Shown here one piece after another: positions 1 to 7,966 of a DNA stretch of 27,688 bases (its first letter is position 1; each line of letters starts with the position of its first letter). The notes beneath the pieces were generated by a model. The model ran no database searches. It was given only the letters and a program-made list of their open reading frames with translations, and was not told where the DNA came from. The position numbers and the translations under genes are program-made. The stretch comes from Prevotella sp. (GTDB lineage: Bacteria > Bacteroidota > Bacteroidia > Bacteroidales > Bacteroidaceae). Location: positions 1-27,688 of the forward strand of contig JAILAA010000181.1 of assembly GCA_024681875.1 (NCBI GenBank), given 5' to 3'.

Positions 1-1
1 C

Positions 2-34
2 TGCACGCTATTCAAAAAATGTGCAGCTTTTGGG
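2..34. repeat. TGCAC inverted-repeat element, left copy
   Basis: TGCAC at 2-6 pairs with GTGCA at 21-25 across an A/T-rich loop and is followed by CTTTTGGG. A close relative lies at 27288-27320 in the same orientation, with 27 of 33 aligned positions matching and one indel. It lies in the 3' flank of xylA. The function is unknown; it could be a dispersed intergenic element or a protein-binding palindrome. Confidence 0.5.
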
Positions 35-76
35 CTTCGATTTTTCGTTACTGATGATGCAAAGATGCCACTTTTT

Positions 77-114
77 GGTCTCTACGCGTTCTAGTTTGAC
101 TTTTTTCAGAGACC
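77..114. terminator. Inverted repeat downstream of xylA
   Basis: GGTCTCT at 77-83 is the exact reverse complement of AGAGACC at 108-114, with a 24-nt loop. It lies 28 nt beyond the xylA stop. The T-run follows the stem on the plus strand, so it is not a textbook terminator for the minus-strand xyl transcript. It may slow or process that transcript; this is a weak call. Confidence 0.2.
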
Positions 115-142
115 TGTTTTTGTGGTATTTTTTCTTTACATA

Positions 143-1462
143 TTACTTGGCGTAGAGGGCGACGATGGTCTCGTACTTCTCCTGCTTGCCGCTGGTCTGC
201 TTGGGCTCCTCAACCTTCTTGCCGTACTCGTAGACCTGCTCGAGAGTGAGCTTGCCATCCTCGAAGTCCTTGCCGATGCCGGCGTCGAAGCTGGCATAGC
301 GCTCCTTCTTCATCTTGGGCAGCTCGCTCTCCTCAAGGATAGCAGCAGCATTCAGCAGGGCACGTGCCATGGCGTCCATGCCGCTGATGTGGGCGATGAA
401 CAGGTCCTCGAGGTCGGTGCTGTTACGACGGATCTTAGCGTCGAAGTTGGTACCGCCATTGCCGAGACCGCCGTTGCGGATAATCTCAAGCATGGCCTGG
501 GTGAGCTCGTAGTTGTCGATGGGGAACTGGTCGGTATCCCATCCGTTCTGAGCGTCGCCACGGTTGGCGTCGATGCTACCCAACATGCCTGCATCAACGG
601 CGCAAGCCAGCTCGTGCTCGAAGGTGTGGCCGGCCAAGGTGGCATGGTTCACCTCGATGTTCACCTTGAAGTCCTTGTCGAGGTTGTGGGCCTTCAGGAA
701 GCCGATGACGGTCTCGGTGTCGACGTCATACTGGTGCTTCGAGGGCTCCATGGGCTTCGGCTCAATGAGGAACGTACCCTTGAATCCCTTTGCGCGGGCA
801 TAGTCGCGGGCCATGGTCAGCATGGTGGCCATGTGCTCCTTCTCGCGCTTCTGGTCGGTGTTGAGCAGGCTCATATAGCCCTCACGTCCGCCCCAGAACA
901 CGTAGTTGGTACCACCCAGTTTGATGGTGGCATCGATGGCGTTCTTGATCTGTACGATGGCACGGGCAACGACGTCGAAGTCGGGGTTGGTGCTGGCACC
1001 GTTAGCATAGCGCTTGTTGCCGAACACGTTGGCGGTGCCCCAGAGCAGCTTGATGTTGGGGAACTGCTTCATCTTCTCCTGAGCGTAGTCGGTGATAGCC
1101 TTCATGCGAGCCTCGTACTCAGCAATGGTAGCGCCCTCTTCAACGAGGTCGACATCGTGGAAGCAGAAATATTCGATGCCCAGCTTGTCCATGATTTCGA
1201 AGCCGGCGTCCATCTTATCCTTGGCGCGCTGAACGGCGTCAGCAGCCTTGTCCCACTCATAGCTGCGGGTCTGACCACCGAACTGGTCGGCAGATGCTCC
1301 ACCCAGCGTGTGCCACCAGGCCATGGCGAACTTCAGCCAGTCCTTCATCTTCTTTCCCATCACGACCTTCTCAGACTCGTAATAATGGAAAGCCATCACG
1401 TTCTTACTGTCCTTTCCCTCAAAGGGAATCTTGCCTGTAAAGGCGAAATACTCTTTTGCCAT
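143..1462 (-). CDS. xylA: Xylose isomerase (class II)
   Basis: Cytoplasmic aldose-ketose isomerase converting D-xylose to D-xylulose. The 439-aa length and extended N-terminus fit class II enzymes. Active-site residues are visible: FHDVD with His102 and Asp105, the metal ligand Glu234 in FLIEPKP, Glu270 and His273 in NIEVNHATLAGH, Asp298, Asp309 and Asp311 in SIDANRGDAQNGWDTDQ, and Asp341 in NFDAK. It starts 41 nt after the xylB stop on the same strand, so the two are probably one transcript in the order xylB-xylA. No separate -7 box is visible in the A/T-rich gap. The protein looks intact and nothing suggests loss of activity. Confidence 0.97.
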   Translation of the reverse strand: MAKEYFAFTGKIPFEGKDSKNVMAFHYYESEKVVMGKKMKDWLKFAMAWWHTLGGASADQFGGQTRSYEWDKAADAVQRAKDKMDAGFEIMDKLGIEYFCFHDVDLVEEGATIAEYEARMKAITDYAQEKMKQFPNIKLLWGTANVFGNKRYANGASTNPDFDVVARAIVQIKNAIDATIKLGGTNYVFWGGREGYMSLLNTDQKREKEHMATMLTMARDYARAKGFKGTFLIEPKPMEPSKHQYDVDTETVIGFLKAHNLDKDFKVNIEVNHATLAGHTFEHELACAVDAGMLGSIDANRGDAQNGWDTDQFPIDNYELTQAMLEIIRNGGLGNGGTNFDAKIRRNSTDLEDLFIAHISGMDAMARALLNAAAILEESELPKMKKERYASFDAGIGKDFEDGKLTLEQVYEYGKKVEEPKQTSGKQEKYETIVALYAK

Positions 1463-1503
1463 AATTGGTTTTTTAATTTTAGATAACTACTAATTATATA
1501 TGA

Positions 1504-2997
1504 TTATTGTAATTCTTTTTCAAGACATGCCTTCCACGCCTCGTAGGCAGCACGATACTGGTCGCGACTTGCTGCGTCGGGCTCGATGACCTGCAGCTTC
1601 TCCAGCGTGGCAAAGGCTTCGTTATGATCGGCATAGATGCCTGCACCCATGCCTGCACCTTTGGCGGCACCCACGGAGCCGTCGGTCTCGTAGAGCTCAA
1701 TGGTGGCACCGCTAACGCCTGCCAACGTGTTGCGGAACAGCGGTGAAAGGAACATATTGGCCTTGCCGGCATGTATTTTCTTGATGTCCATGCCCATCTG
1801 CTGCATAATCTCCATACCATAGCAGAAGGAGAAGACGATGCCTTCCTGAGCGGCACGCACAAGGTGGGCGCGGCTGTGCTTGTTGAAGTTGACTCCATGG
1901 ATGGAGCAGCCCAGTTCCTTGTTCTGCAGCACACGCTCAGCACCATTGCCAAAGGGCATGATGCAGACGCCGTCGCTACCAATAGGAGCCTGTGCAGCCA
2001 AGTCGTTCATTTCTGCGTAGCCCATATCGAAAGTGACATTGCGGTGCATCCATGCATTGAGGATACCTGTTCCGTTGATGCAGAGCAGCACGCCGAGACG
2101 CGTCTTGTCGGCAGCATGATTCACGTGTGCAAAAGTGTTCACACGCGACTTCGGGTCGTAATTCACCTCGCCTAAAACGCCATAGACCACGCCACTGGTT
2201 CCTGCCGTGGCAGCAATCTCTCCTGGCTCGAGCACATTCAGCGAGAGTGCATTGTTGGGCTGGTCGCCACCACGATAGGTGATGGGAGTCCCGGCTTTCA
2301 GACCCAGCTCCTGAGCCGCAGCCTCGCTGACAACGCTCTGCTCAGAGAAAGTGGGCACGATTTCGGGGATAAAGTCGGCAGGAATACCGTAGTAGTCAAG
2401 CAAGAACTGAGCAACACGGTTTTCCTTGAAGTCCCAGAACATACCCTCGGAGAGTCCGCTCACTGTAGTGTTGGCCACGCCACTGAGGCGCATAGCGATA
2501 TAATCGCCTGGCAACATTAATTTATATATACTATTGTACGTGTCAGGCTCATTCTCCTTCACCCATGCCAGTTTGGCTGCGGTGAAGTTACCCGGTGAAT
2601 TCAGTAGGTGGCTGAGACATTTGTCGGCACCCAAGTCGTTGAACGCACGCTCACCGTAGGGAACGGCGCGCGAGTCGCACCAGATGATGGCAGGGCGAAG
2701 CGGCTTCAAGTCCTTGCCCACACACACCAAGCCATGCATCTGATAGGAGATGCCTATGGCTGCAATATCCTCGCCCTTAACCTGAGCCTCAGCCATAATC
2801 TTCTGCAGAGCCTGCTTGGCATATTGCCACCATGAGTCAGGCTCTTGCTCAGCCCATCCAGCCTTGACGGCCTTGATAGGCGCTTCCTTCTCAGGGAAAA
2901 ATGCAGATGAAACACACTTGCCGTTATCGGCGTTAACCAAAGATGCCTTGACAGATGAGCTGCCGACATCAAATCCTAACAAATATCTGACTGCCAT
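1504..2997 (-). CDS. xylB: Xylulokinase (FGGY family)
   Basis: ATP-dependent phosphorylation of D-xylulose to xylulose 5-phosphate, delivering carbon to the pentose phosphate pathway. The 497-aa length is normal. It opens with the actin-fold phosphate-1 motif GFDVGSSSVKASL (residues 8-20), carries the substrate-binding block SYQMHGL (84-90), the catalytic Asp in YRGGDQPNNAL (Asp245), and the adenosine-region glycines in TAGTSGVVYG. It is first in the xylB-xylA pair and divergent from the response regulator at 3175. No xylose transporter or regulator is in the window. I found no TAnnTTTG box on the minus strand between this gene and 3174, so its promoter is not identified. Confidence 0.96.
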   Translation of the reverse strand: MAVRYLLGFDVGSSSVKASLVNADNGKCVSSAFFPEKEAPIKAVKAGWAEQEPDSWWQYAKQALQKIMAEAQVKGEDIAAIGISYQMHGLVCVGKDLKPLRPAIIWCDSRAVPYGERAFNDLGADKCLSHLLNSPGNFTAAKLAWVKENEPDTYNSIYKLMLPGDYIAMRLSGVANTTVSGLSEGMFWDFKENRVAQFLLDYYGIPADFIPEIVPTFSEQSVVSEAAAQELGLKAGTPITYRGGDQPNNALSLNVLEPGEIAATAGTSGVVYGVLGEVNYDPKSRVNTFAHVNHAADKTRLGVLLCINGTGILNAWMHRNVTFDMGYAEMNDLAAQAPIGSDGVCIMPFGNGAERVLQNKELGCSIHGVNFNKHSRAHLVRAAQEGIVFSFCYGMEIMQQMGMDIKKIHAGKANMFLSPLFRNTLAGVSGATIELYETDGSVGAAKGAGMGAGIYADHNEAFATLEKLQVIEPDAASRDQYRAAYEAWKACLEKELQ

Positions 2998-3124
2998 TTA
3001 TCTTGAAAATTAATCATCGGATGATTCGACGTGCAAATTTCCCCATTTTTTTTGTATTATGCAAGAAAAACGCAAAAAAAAAAATATTTTTTCTTTTTAT
3101 TGTATACAATTCAAATATTTTTCA

Positions 3125-3132
3125 TACCTTTG
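3125..3132 (+). promoter_or_regulatory. -7 box TACCTTTG for the polysaccharide operon
   Basis: TACCTTTG matches the Bacteroidetes primary-sigma -7 consensus TAnnTTTG and sits 42 nt upstream of the response-regulator ATG. A TTG at 3100-3102 lies 22 nt upstream, roughly where the -33 element belongs. The region before it is almost pure A/T. Confidence 0.6.
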
Positions 3133-3174
3133 CACATTGGAATGGATTCTGTCGACAATTAAACAAATTCATAT

Positions 3175-3543
3175 ATGAAGAAAAAAATTCTAATATTAGA
3201 TGACAAAGAGACCATCGCAAAGGTGCTCTCCATCTACTTGATGAGCGATTACGAAGTACAGTGGTTGCCCGACGGACTGCAAGGCGTAAAATGGCTTCAG
3301 GCAGGCAATACTCCCGACCTGATCATTTCCGACATTCGTATGCCGGGAATGCGTGGCGACGACTTCCTGGAGTGGATCAAGCAGAACGAGCTGTTCCGCC
3401 ACATTCCCGTAATTATGCTGTCAAGTGAAGACTCCACCAGTGAGCGTATCCGTCTGTTAGAGATAGGTGCTGAGGACTACATCGTAAAGCCCTTCAACCC
3501 TATGGAGCTGAAAATCCGTGTAAAGAAAATCCTTCCCAACTAA
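3175..3543 (+). CDS. Single-domain (CheY-like) response regulator
   Basis: A receiver domain with no output domain (122 aa). All phosphotransfer residues are present: the acidic pair Asp9-Asp10, phospho-acceptor Asp53 in IISDIRMPG, the Ser83/Ser84 switch position in VIMLSS, and Lys105 in YIVKPFNP. Stand-alone receivers act by binding a partner protein. It is the first gene of the polysaccharide operon, 27 nt before the sugar transferase, whose own N-terminus resembles a receiver without the phosphorylation site. A direct protein contact is therefore plausible but inferred. No histidine kinase is encoded in the window, so the donor is unknown. Confidence 0.92.
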   Translation: MKKKILILDDKETIAKVLSIYLMSDYEVQWLPDGLQGVKWLQAGNTPDLIISDIRMPGMRGDDFLEWIKQNELFRHIPVIMLSSEDSTSERIRLLEIGAEDYIVKPFNPMELKIRVKKILPN

Positions 3544-3570
3544 ATCTGTTCCGGACTCAACAATCAAGTT

Positions 3571-4782
3571 ATGATAGGTGTTGTTTATTTAGGCAATAAC
3601 CCTCAGACAGAAGAGCGTCTAAAATATCTTCCTGGACGTCAGGTGACGTTTGCGAAGAACTATATGGAGGCGGCAGAGGCTTGCAAGTCACATGCCAGTG
3701 GTGAGCATTTCATCGTGTTCTACGAGAAGAATATCCGCACCGAAGACGTAACTGCCATTACATATCTGCGAAAGAATTGTGAGGGGCTTTATATAATATT
3801 GCTGACAGACCAACTGACAGGTGAGGAGCGGGATGTTTATCAGAAATGCGGCATCAACGACACGCTTGACCCTAAGGCAACCGTCACAGAGCTGAACAAA
3901 AAACTGCAATTCATCAGCGGAAGGGAGAGCATACTTTTCGACACACAGGTATCGAAGAAACGAATCCTGCGTTTCCAGATTCCCCTATGGAAACGTCTTT
4001 TTGACATTGTTTGCTCTTCAATTGGCATTGTCATTCTCTCGCCTGTTCTTATCATTACTGCCCTCGCCATCAAGGCAGAGAGTAAGGGGCCTGTGCTGTT
4101 TAAGTCAAAGCGTGTAGGTACCAATTACAAGATTTTCGATTTCCTGAAGTTCCGCTCCATGTATACTGATGCGGAAGAGCGCCTCAAGGAACTGAGCAAA
4201 TCAAACAATCAGTATGCAGAGCATCACGAGCCGACGGAAGAAGAATCCAAGAGCACCATCACGGCTCCCCTTGGTGATGAAGCCGAGATGACCATGCTGG
4301 AGATGGGCATGGAGTCGGAAATGCTGATCAGCGACGACGAGACAATGCTCGTGGGCGATGACTTCGTGATGGCCGAAAGTGATTTCAACAAGCAGAAGGA
4401 AGAGGAGAACAACAATGCATTCGTAAAGATTGAAAACGATCCACGCATTACCAAGGTGGGCCGTTTTATCCGCAAATACAGCATCGACGAGTTGCCACAG
4501 CTTTTCAATATTCTGAAAGGCGACATGTCCATCGTCGGCAATCGTCCTCTCCCCCTCTACGAAGCAGAGAAGCTTACAGCCGATAGCAGTATTGACCGCT
4601 TTATGGCTCCTGCTGGCTTGACAGGTCTTTGGCAGGTGGAAGAGCGAGGCAAAGGCGGCAACATGTCGGCTGAAGAGCGCAAGCAACTTGACATCACCTA
4701 CGGACAGACCTACAATTTCAAACTAGACATGAAAATCATCTTCCGCACATTGTTCTCATTCGTGCAGAAAGAAAACGTATAG
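3571..4782 (+). CDS. Sugar-1-phosphate transferase with N-terminal pseudo-receiver domain
   Basis: Membrane enzyme of the bacterial sugar transferase family (WcaJ/PglC-like, polyprenyl-phosphate phosphoglycosyl transferase). It starts lipid-linked polysaccharide synthesis by placing a sugar phosphate on undecaprenyl phosphate. Residues 1-118 alternate strands and helices like a receiver domain and end with GINDTLDPKATVTEL, resembling the receiver ending GADDYLxKPxxxxEL. The acidic pair is replaced by Asn9-Asn10 and no phospho-Asp sits at strand 3 (IVFYEKN). A membrane segment covers about 143-167, followed by KFRSMYTDAEERL (193-205), DPRITKVGRFIRKYSIDELPQLFN (290-313) and GDMSIVGNRPLPLYEAEKL. 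An acidic, Met-rich insert of about 70 residues (214-285) lies between the first two blocks. The sugar specificity cannot be read. Confidence 0.93.
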   Translation: MIGVVYLGNNPQTEERLKYLPGRQVTFAKNYMEAAEACKSHASGEHFIVFYEKNIRTEDVTAITYLRKNCEGLYIILLTDQLTGEERDVYQKCGINDTLDPKATVTELNKKLQFISGRESILFDTQVSKKRILRFQIPLWKRLFDIVCSSIGIVILSPVLIITALAIKAESKGPVLFKSKRVGTNYKIFDFLKFRSMYTDAEERLKELSKSNNQYAEHHEPTEEESKSTITAPLGDEAEMTMLEMGMESEMLISDDETMLVGDDFVMAESDFNKQKEEENNNAFVKIENDPRITKVGRFIRKYSIDELPQLFNILKGDMSIVGNRPLPLYEAEKLTADSSIDRFMAPAGLTGLWQVEERGKGGNMSAEERKQLDITYGQTYNFKLDMKIIFRTLFSFVQKENV

Positions 4783-4791
4783 CAGTAAAAG

Positions 4792-5766
4792 ATGAAAACG
4801 TCAATTAAATTATTATTTCTTACCACAGTGCTGGCGACTGCTGCAACAACCGTGAACGCACAGTCGAGAGCTGACGACAGTGGTATCAGTGCCGGTTTCT
4901 TTGACTCCAGTGTTGACAAAGACATTTATTTCTCGACATTCAAGTTGCCACCGCTTGCCGTTCTTTTCGAGAACGCCAAGTCCAACCCCAGCATCATGAA
5001 TCTGTCCAAAGCACAGGAGTTGGCGCATGCTGAATACCTCAAACAAAAGAAACACATCTTCTCCTACATTAGCGGACATGCCAGCTACAGCTACGGCAAG
5101 ACAGACTCATGGAGCAACGGCTCTGATGTCTACACACCGCTCTTCATGCAGTTCCAAGGCAGTGAGCAAAGCTACTGGAACGTTGGCGTCAACCTCAGCC
5201 TTCCCTTAGAAGACATCCTCGATCTGGGGCCTTCGGTCAAGCGCAGGCGCCTTGCCGTGGAACAGGCACAGATTGCCAAGGACATTGCCTACGACAACCT
5301 GAAGCTTGAGATTGCCACACTCTATGTGAAAATTACCAACAACCTCACCGCATTAAAGACTGCAGGTGAGAATGCCGCCATCTATCAGGGTGCTGCTGCC
5401 CTTAATGAGCAACAGTTCCACCACGGTAATTTTGAAATCGAAGACTACGCCTTCACCGGCCAGCGCAGTCAGGCTGCCGTCCAGACCTATCAGGGCTTGC
5501 TCACGCAGATTACGATTGACATCATTACCCTTGAGATCATGACGCATACGCCCATCATCACCAACACCACGACTGAGATCACACTTGACGAGGACGTGAC
5601 GAAATCGGAAAAGCAGATTGCGCGTGAGAACAAGGCTGTGGAGCGCCGTATCAGAAAAGCCGCCGAAGAGGATCAGAAGCGTGAAGAGGCAGAGTTGAAA
5701 CAAGCAGAGAAAGAAGCCAAGGCCCTGGAAAAGGAAGCCAAGAAAGCAGAAAAAGCCAACAAGTAA
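4792..5766 (+). CDS. TolC-like outer-membrane protein, short form
   Basis: Exported protein of 324 aa with a signal peptide (residues 1-23, cleavage after VNA). The body resembles one repeat of an outer-membrane efflux (TolC-family) protein: AKSNPSIMNLSKAQELAHAEYLKQKKHIFSYISG, then a strand-rich part (SYWNVGVNLSLPL), then long helices with VEQAQIAKDIAYDNLKLEIATLYV. Full TolC proteins have about 430-490 residues in two repeats, so this is roughly half size. Residues 268-324 form a Lys/Glu/Ala-rich coiled coil. It lies 9 nt after the sugar transferase and 21 nt before the Wzz-like gene, which suggests it is the outer-membrane part of the export machinery in place of a Wza-type protein. It may assemble as a multimer. 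Confidence 0.7.
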   Translation: MKTSIKLLFLTTVLATAATTVNAQSRADDSGISAGFFDSSVDKDIYFSTFKLPPLAVLFENAKSNPSIMNLSKAQELAHAEYLKQKKHIFSYISGHASYSYGKTDSWSNGSDVYTPLFMQFQGSEQSYWNVGVNLSLPLEDILDLGPSVKRRRLAVEQAQIAKDIAYDNLKLEIATLYVKITNNLTALKTAGENAAIYQGAAALNEQQFHHGNFEIEDYAFTGQRSQAAVQTYQGLLTQITIDIITLEIMTHTPIITNTTTEITLDEDVTKSEKQIARENKAVERRIRKAAEEDQKREEAELKQAEKEAKALEKEAKKAEKANK

Positions 5767-5787
5767 AAACAGATAAACCTTGTAACC

Positions 5788-7959
5788 ATGGATATTTTTA
5801 GGTACATCGTCAGATTTCTATACAAGATTCGCTGGTATCTCATCATCTTGCCAGTCATAGCCCTTGTCATCGCATGGTTCCTCACCCGCAATTTGGAGCG
5901 CGTTTATGATGCCAACACCACCATCTACACTGGCATGATAACGGGCTACACCATTGAGGGTATGGGAGCTGGTGGCGGTAACGGACAGACGAACATCACC
6001 AACCTGATGCTCATCATCCAGACCGACAACACCATCCATGAAGTGGCACTACGCCTGTTTGCCCGATGCATGTTGTACGGTAATCCGAACAAAGACAACA
6101 ACTACATCTCAGCTGAGCATTTCCGCCAGTTGTCAGCGGGCGTACCTGCAGACGTCAAGGCTCTTGTTCAAAACAACGAGGACGACTCCTATGGCCGTCT
6201 GAAAGCCTACGAGAAACCGTCTCAGGACAACTATCTCTACAACCTGCTCAACAACCACCCCTACTTCAGCGTCAACAGCATCCTCAGCCGTCTGAAGGTT
6301 GTCAGGTTGCAGGAGAGTGACATTATCGACATTGCCTATTCGGCCAACGACCCTGGCATCTGCTATAACACCCTCGACATCCTGAATAAGGTGTTTGCCC
6401 ACCAGTACCAGCAGTTGCGCTACGGTGAGACGCTCAACGTCATCAAGTTCTTTGAGCGTGAGGTGGCCAAGCTGAGCAAGGTGCTCAATGCAGCAGAGCA
6501 GGATCTTATCCGCTACAATGTGAAGCACCGCATCATCAATTACGGCGAGCAGACCAAGCAGCTAACCATTCTTGAGATGAACCAGCAGAGCACTGAGAAT
6601 GAGCTGAGAAAGAATCAGGCTGTGACAGATGCTCTCATCAACTACTATCAGCGCCAGTTGGGCGATCGTCAGAAGGTCATCGAGTCTAACCAGCACTTTA
6701 CGGCTCTTGTGCGCGACATCTCCCGCCTGCAGTCGCGTATTGCCAATCTGAAGCTGATGAACAGCGAAAACAGCGGAAACAATGTTGAGGGACAATTGGA
6801 GCTGGCCAAGGCTGAGCGTGAACTGGCAGCAGCCACTGATGAGGTGAAGCAGTACACCGCCACCATTGAAGCTGCCACCTACAGCACCGAGACCGGCGTC
6901 AACGCCAAGGAACTCATTGAACGATGGCTGGATCAGGTCATCCTGCGTGAAAAGACCAAGGCGGAATTAGGCGTATGGGAATACATGCGTGCAAGGATTG
7001 ATGACCAGTACATGTTCTATTCACCGTTAGGTGCCACCATCGACCGTAAGGCCCGTCACATCGGCTTCATCGAAGGCAACTACATGGAGATGCTTCGTGC
7101 TCTCAATGCAGCCCGTCTTCGTCAGCGTAACCTCCAGATGTCTACGGCTACGCTGAAGCAGCTGAATCCGCCTGTCTTCCCGCTGAATGCCCAGCCTACC
7201 AACCGCATGTTGATTCTTTTGGGTGCATTCATGCTGACATTCTTCCTGACAGCGCTCTACTTCTTTATCATTGAGATGCTCGACCGCACGCTGCGCGACC
7301 GTATGCGCTCAGAGCGCATCACGAAGGTACCCGTCCTCGGATGCTATCCTCGCGAGAGTACCATGCGCTACCGCCGCTTCAACAAGACTATCAGCGACAT
7401 GGCGCTGCGCCAGCTGAGCAAAGCCCTGCTGCCCAACTTCAAGCAAGGTCAGCAGAATGTGCTCAACTTGCTGTCGACAGATGCTGGCAACGGCAAGAGT
7501 CATCTGGCCGAGGAGCTGGAGAACTACTGGCTCAGCATTGGCCTTCAGGTGCGCCGCCTCACCTATGACGAGGACTTCCTTGCCGACGACAGCCGCTACA
7601 TCATGGCAAAAGACATCAAGGATATCTGTCCCGACATCCTGCCTAATGAGATTGCCATTGTAGAGTATCCCAACCTCGACGAGAACACCATCTCCACCTC
7701 GCTGCTTAACATGGGCACCGTCAACCTGATGGTCACCCGCGCCAACCGCACTTGGAAGGATGTCGACCAGAAAGCGCTGACCGAATTAGAGTCTCGCCTC
7801 GAGAACAAAGAGAGCCTCTACATGTATCTTACCGAGGCACAGCGCTACGCCGTTGAGGAGTTTGTCGGCCAGCTACCTCCCTACACCCGTTTCAACAACT
7901 TTGTCTATCGCATTTCACAGCTCGGTCTGACAGCCGTCGAGAACAACCGGGCTAAATAG
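5788..7959 (+). CDS. Wzz-like chain-length protein with degenerate P-loop kinase domain
   Basis: Inner-membrane polysaccharide co-polymerase, predicted to set chain length and link polymerisation to export. Transmembrane segments lie at about 16-33 and 473-494, with the periplasmic coiled-coil-rich part between them (for example 215-350) and the PxxP-type motif NPPVFPLNAQPTN just before the second segment. The cytoplasmic C-terminus has a Walker-A-like LLSTDAGNGKSH (561-572), as in BY-kinases, but the Walker A' position reads LTYDEDF and the Walker B position reads IVEYPNL. There is no C-terminal tyrosine cluster; the protein ends ENNRAK. It may bind nucleotide without acting as a tyrosine kinase. 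It starts 21 nt after the TolC-like gene. Confidence 0.87.
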   Translation: MDIFRYIVRFLYKIRWYLIILPVIALVIAWFLTRNLERVYDANTTIYTGMITGYTIEGMGAGGGNGQTNITNLMLIIQTDNTIHEVALRLFARCMLYGNPNKDNNYISAEHFRQLSAGVPADVKALVQNNEDDSYGRLKAYEKPSQDNYLYNLLNNHPYFSVNSILSRLKVVRLQESDIIDIAYSANDPGICYNTLDILNKVFAHQYQQLRYGETLNVIKFFEREVAKLSKVLNAAEQDLIRYNVKHRIINYGEQTKQLTILEMNQQSTENELRKNQAVTDALINYYQRQLGDRQKVIESNQHFTALVRDISRLQSRIANLKLMNSENSGNNVEGQLELAKAERELAAATDEVKQYTATIEAATYSTETGVNAKELIERWLDQVILREKTKAELGVWEYMRARIDDQYMFYSPLGATIDRKARHIGFIEGNYMEMLRALNAARLRQRNLQMSTATLKQLNPPVFPLNAQPTNRMLILLGAFMLTFFLTALYFFIIEMLDRTLRDRMRSERITKVPVLGCYPRESTMRYRRFNKTISDMALRQLSKALLPNFKQGQQNVLNLLSTDAGNGKSHLAEELENYWLSIGLQVRRLTYDEDFLADDSRYIMAKDIKDICPDILPNEIAIVEYPNLDENTISTSLLNMGTVNLMVTRANRTWKDVDQKALTELESRLENKESLYMYLTEAQRYAVEEFVGQLPPYTRFNNFVYRISQLGLTAVENNRAK

Positions 7960-7966
7960 TGAATAG

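Noticed and set aside
122..1486. A 454-codon open frame on the plus strand opposite xylA
   Set aside because: It mirrors xylA on the other strand, is Leu/Val/Gly-rich without motifs, and xylA has complete active-site evidence.
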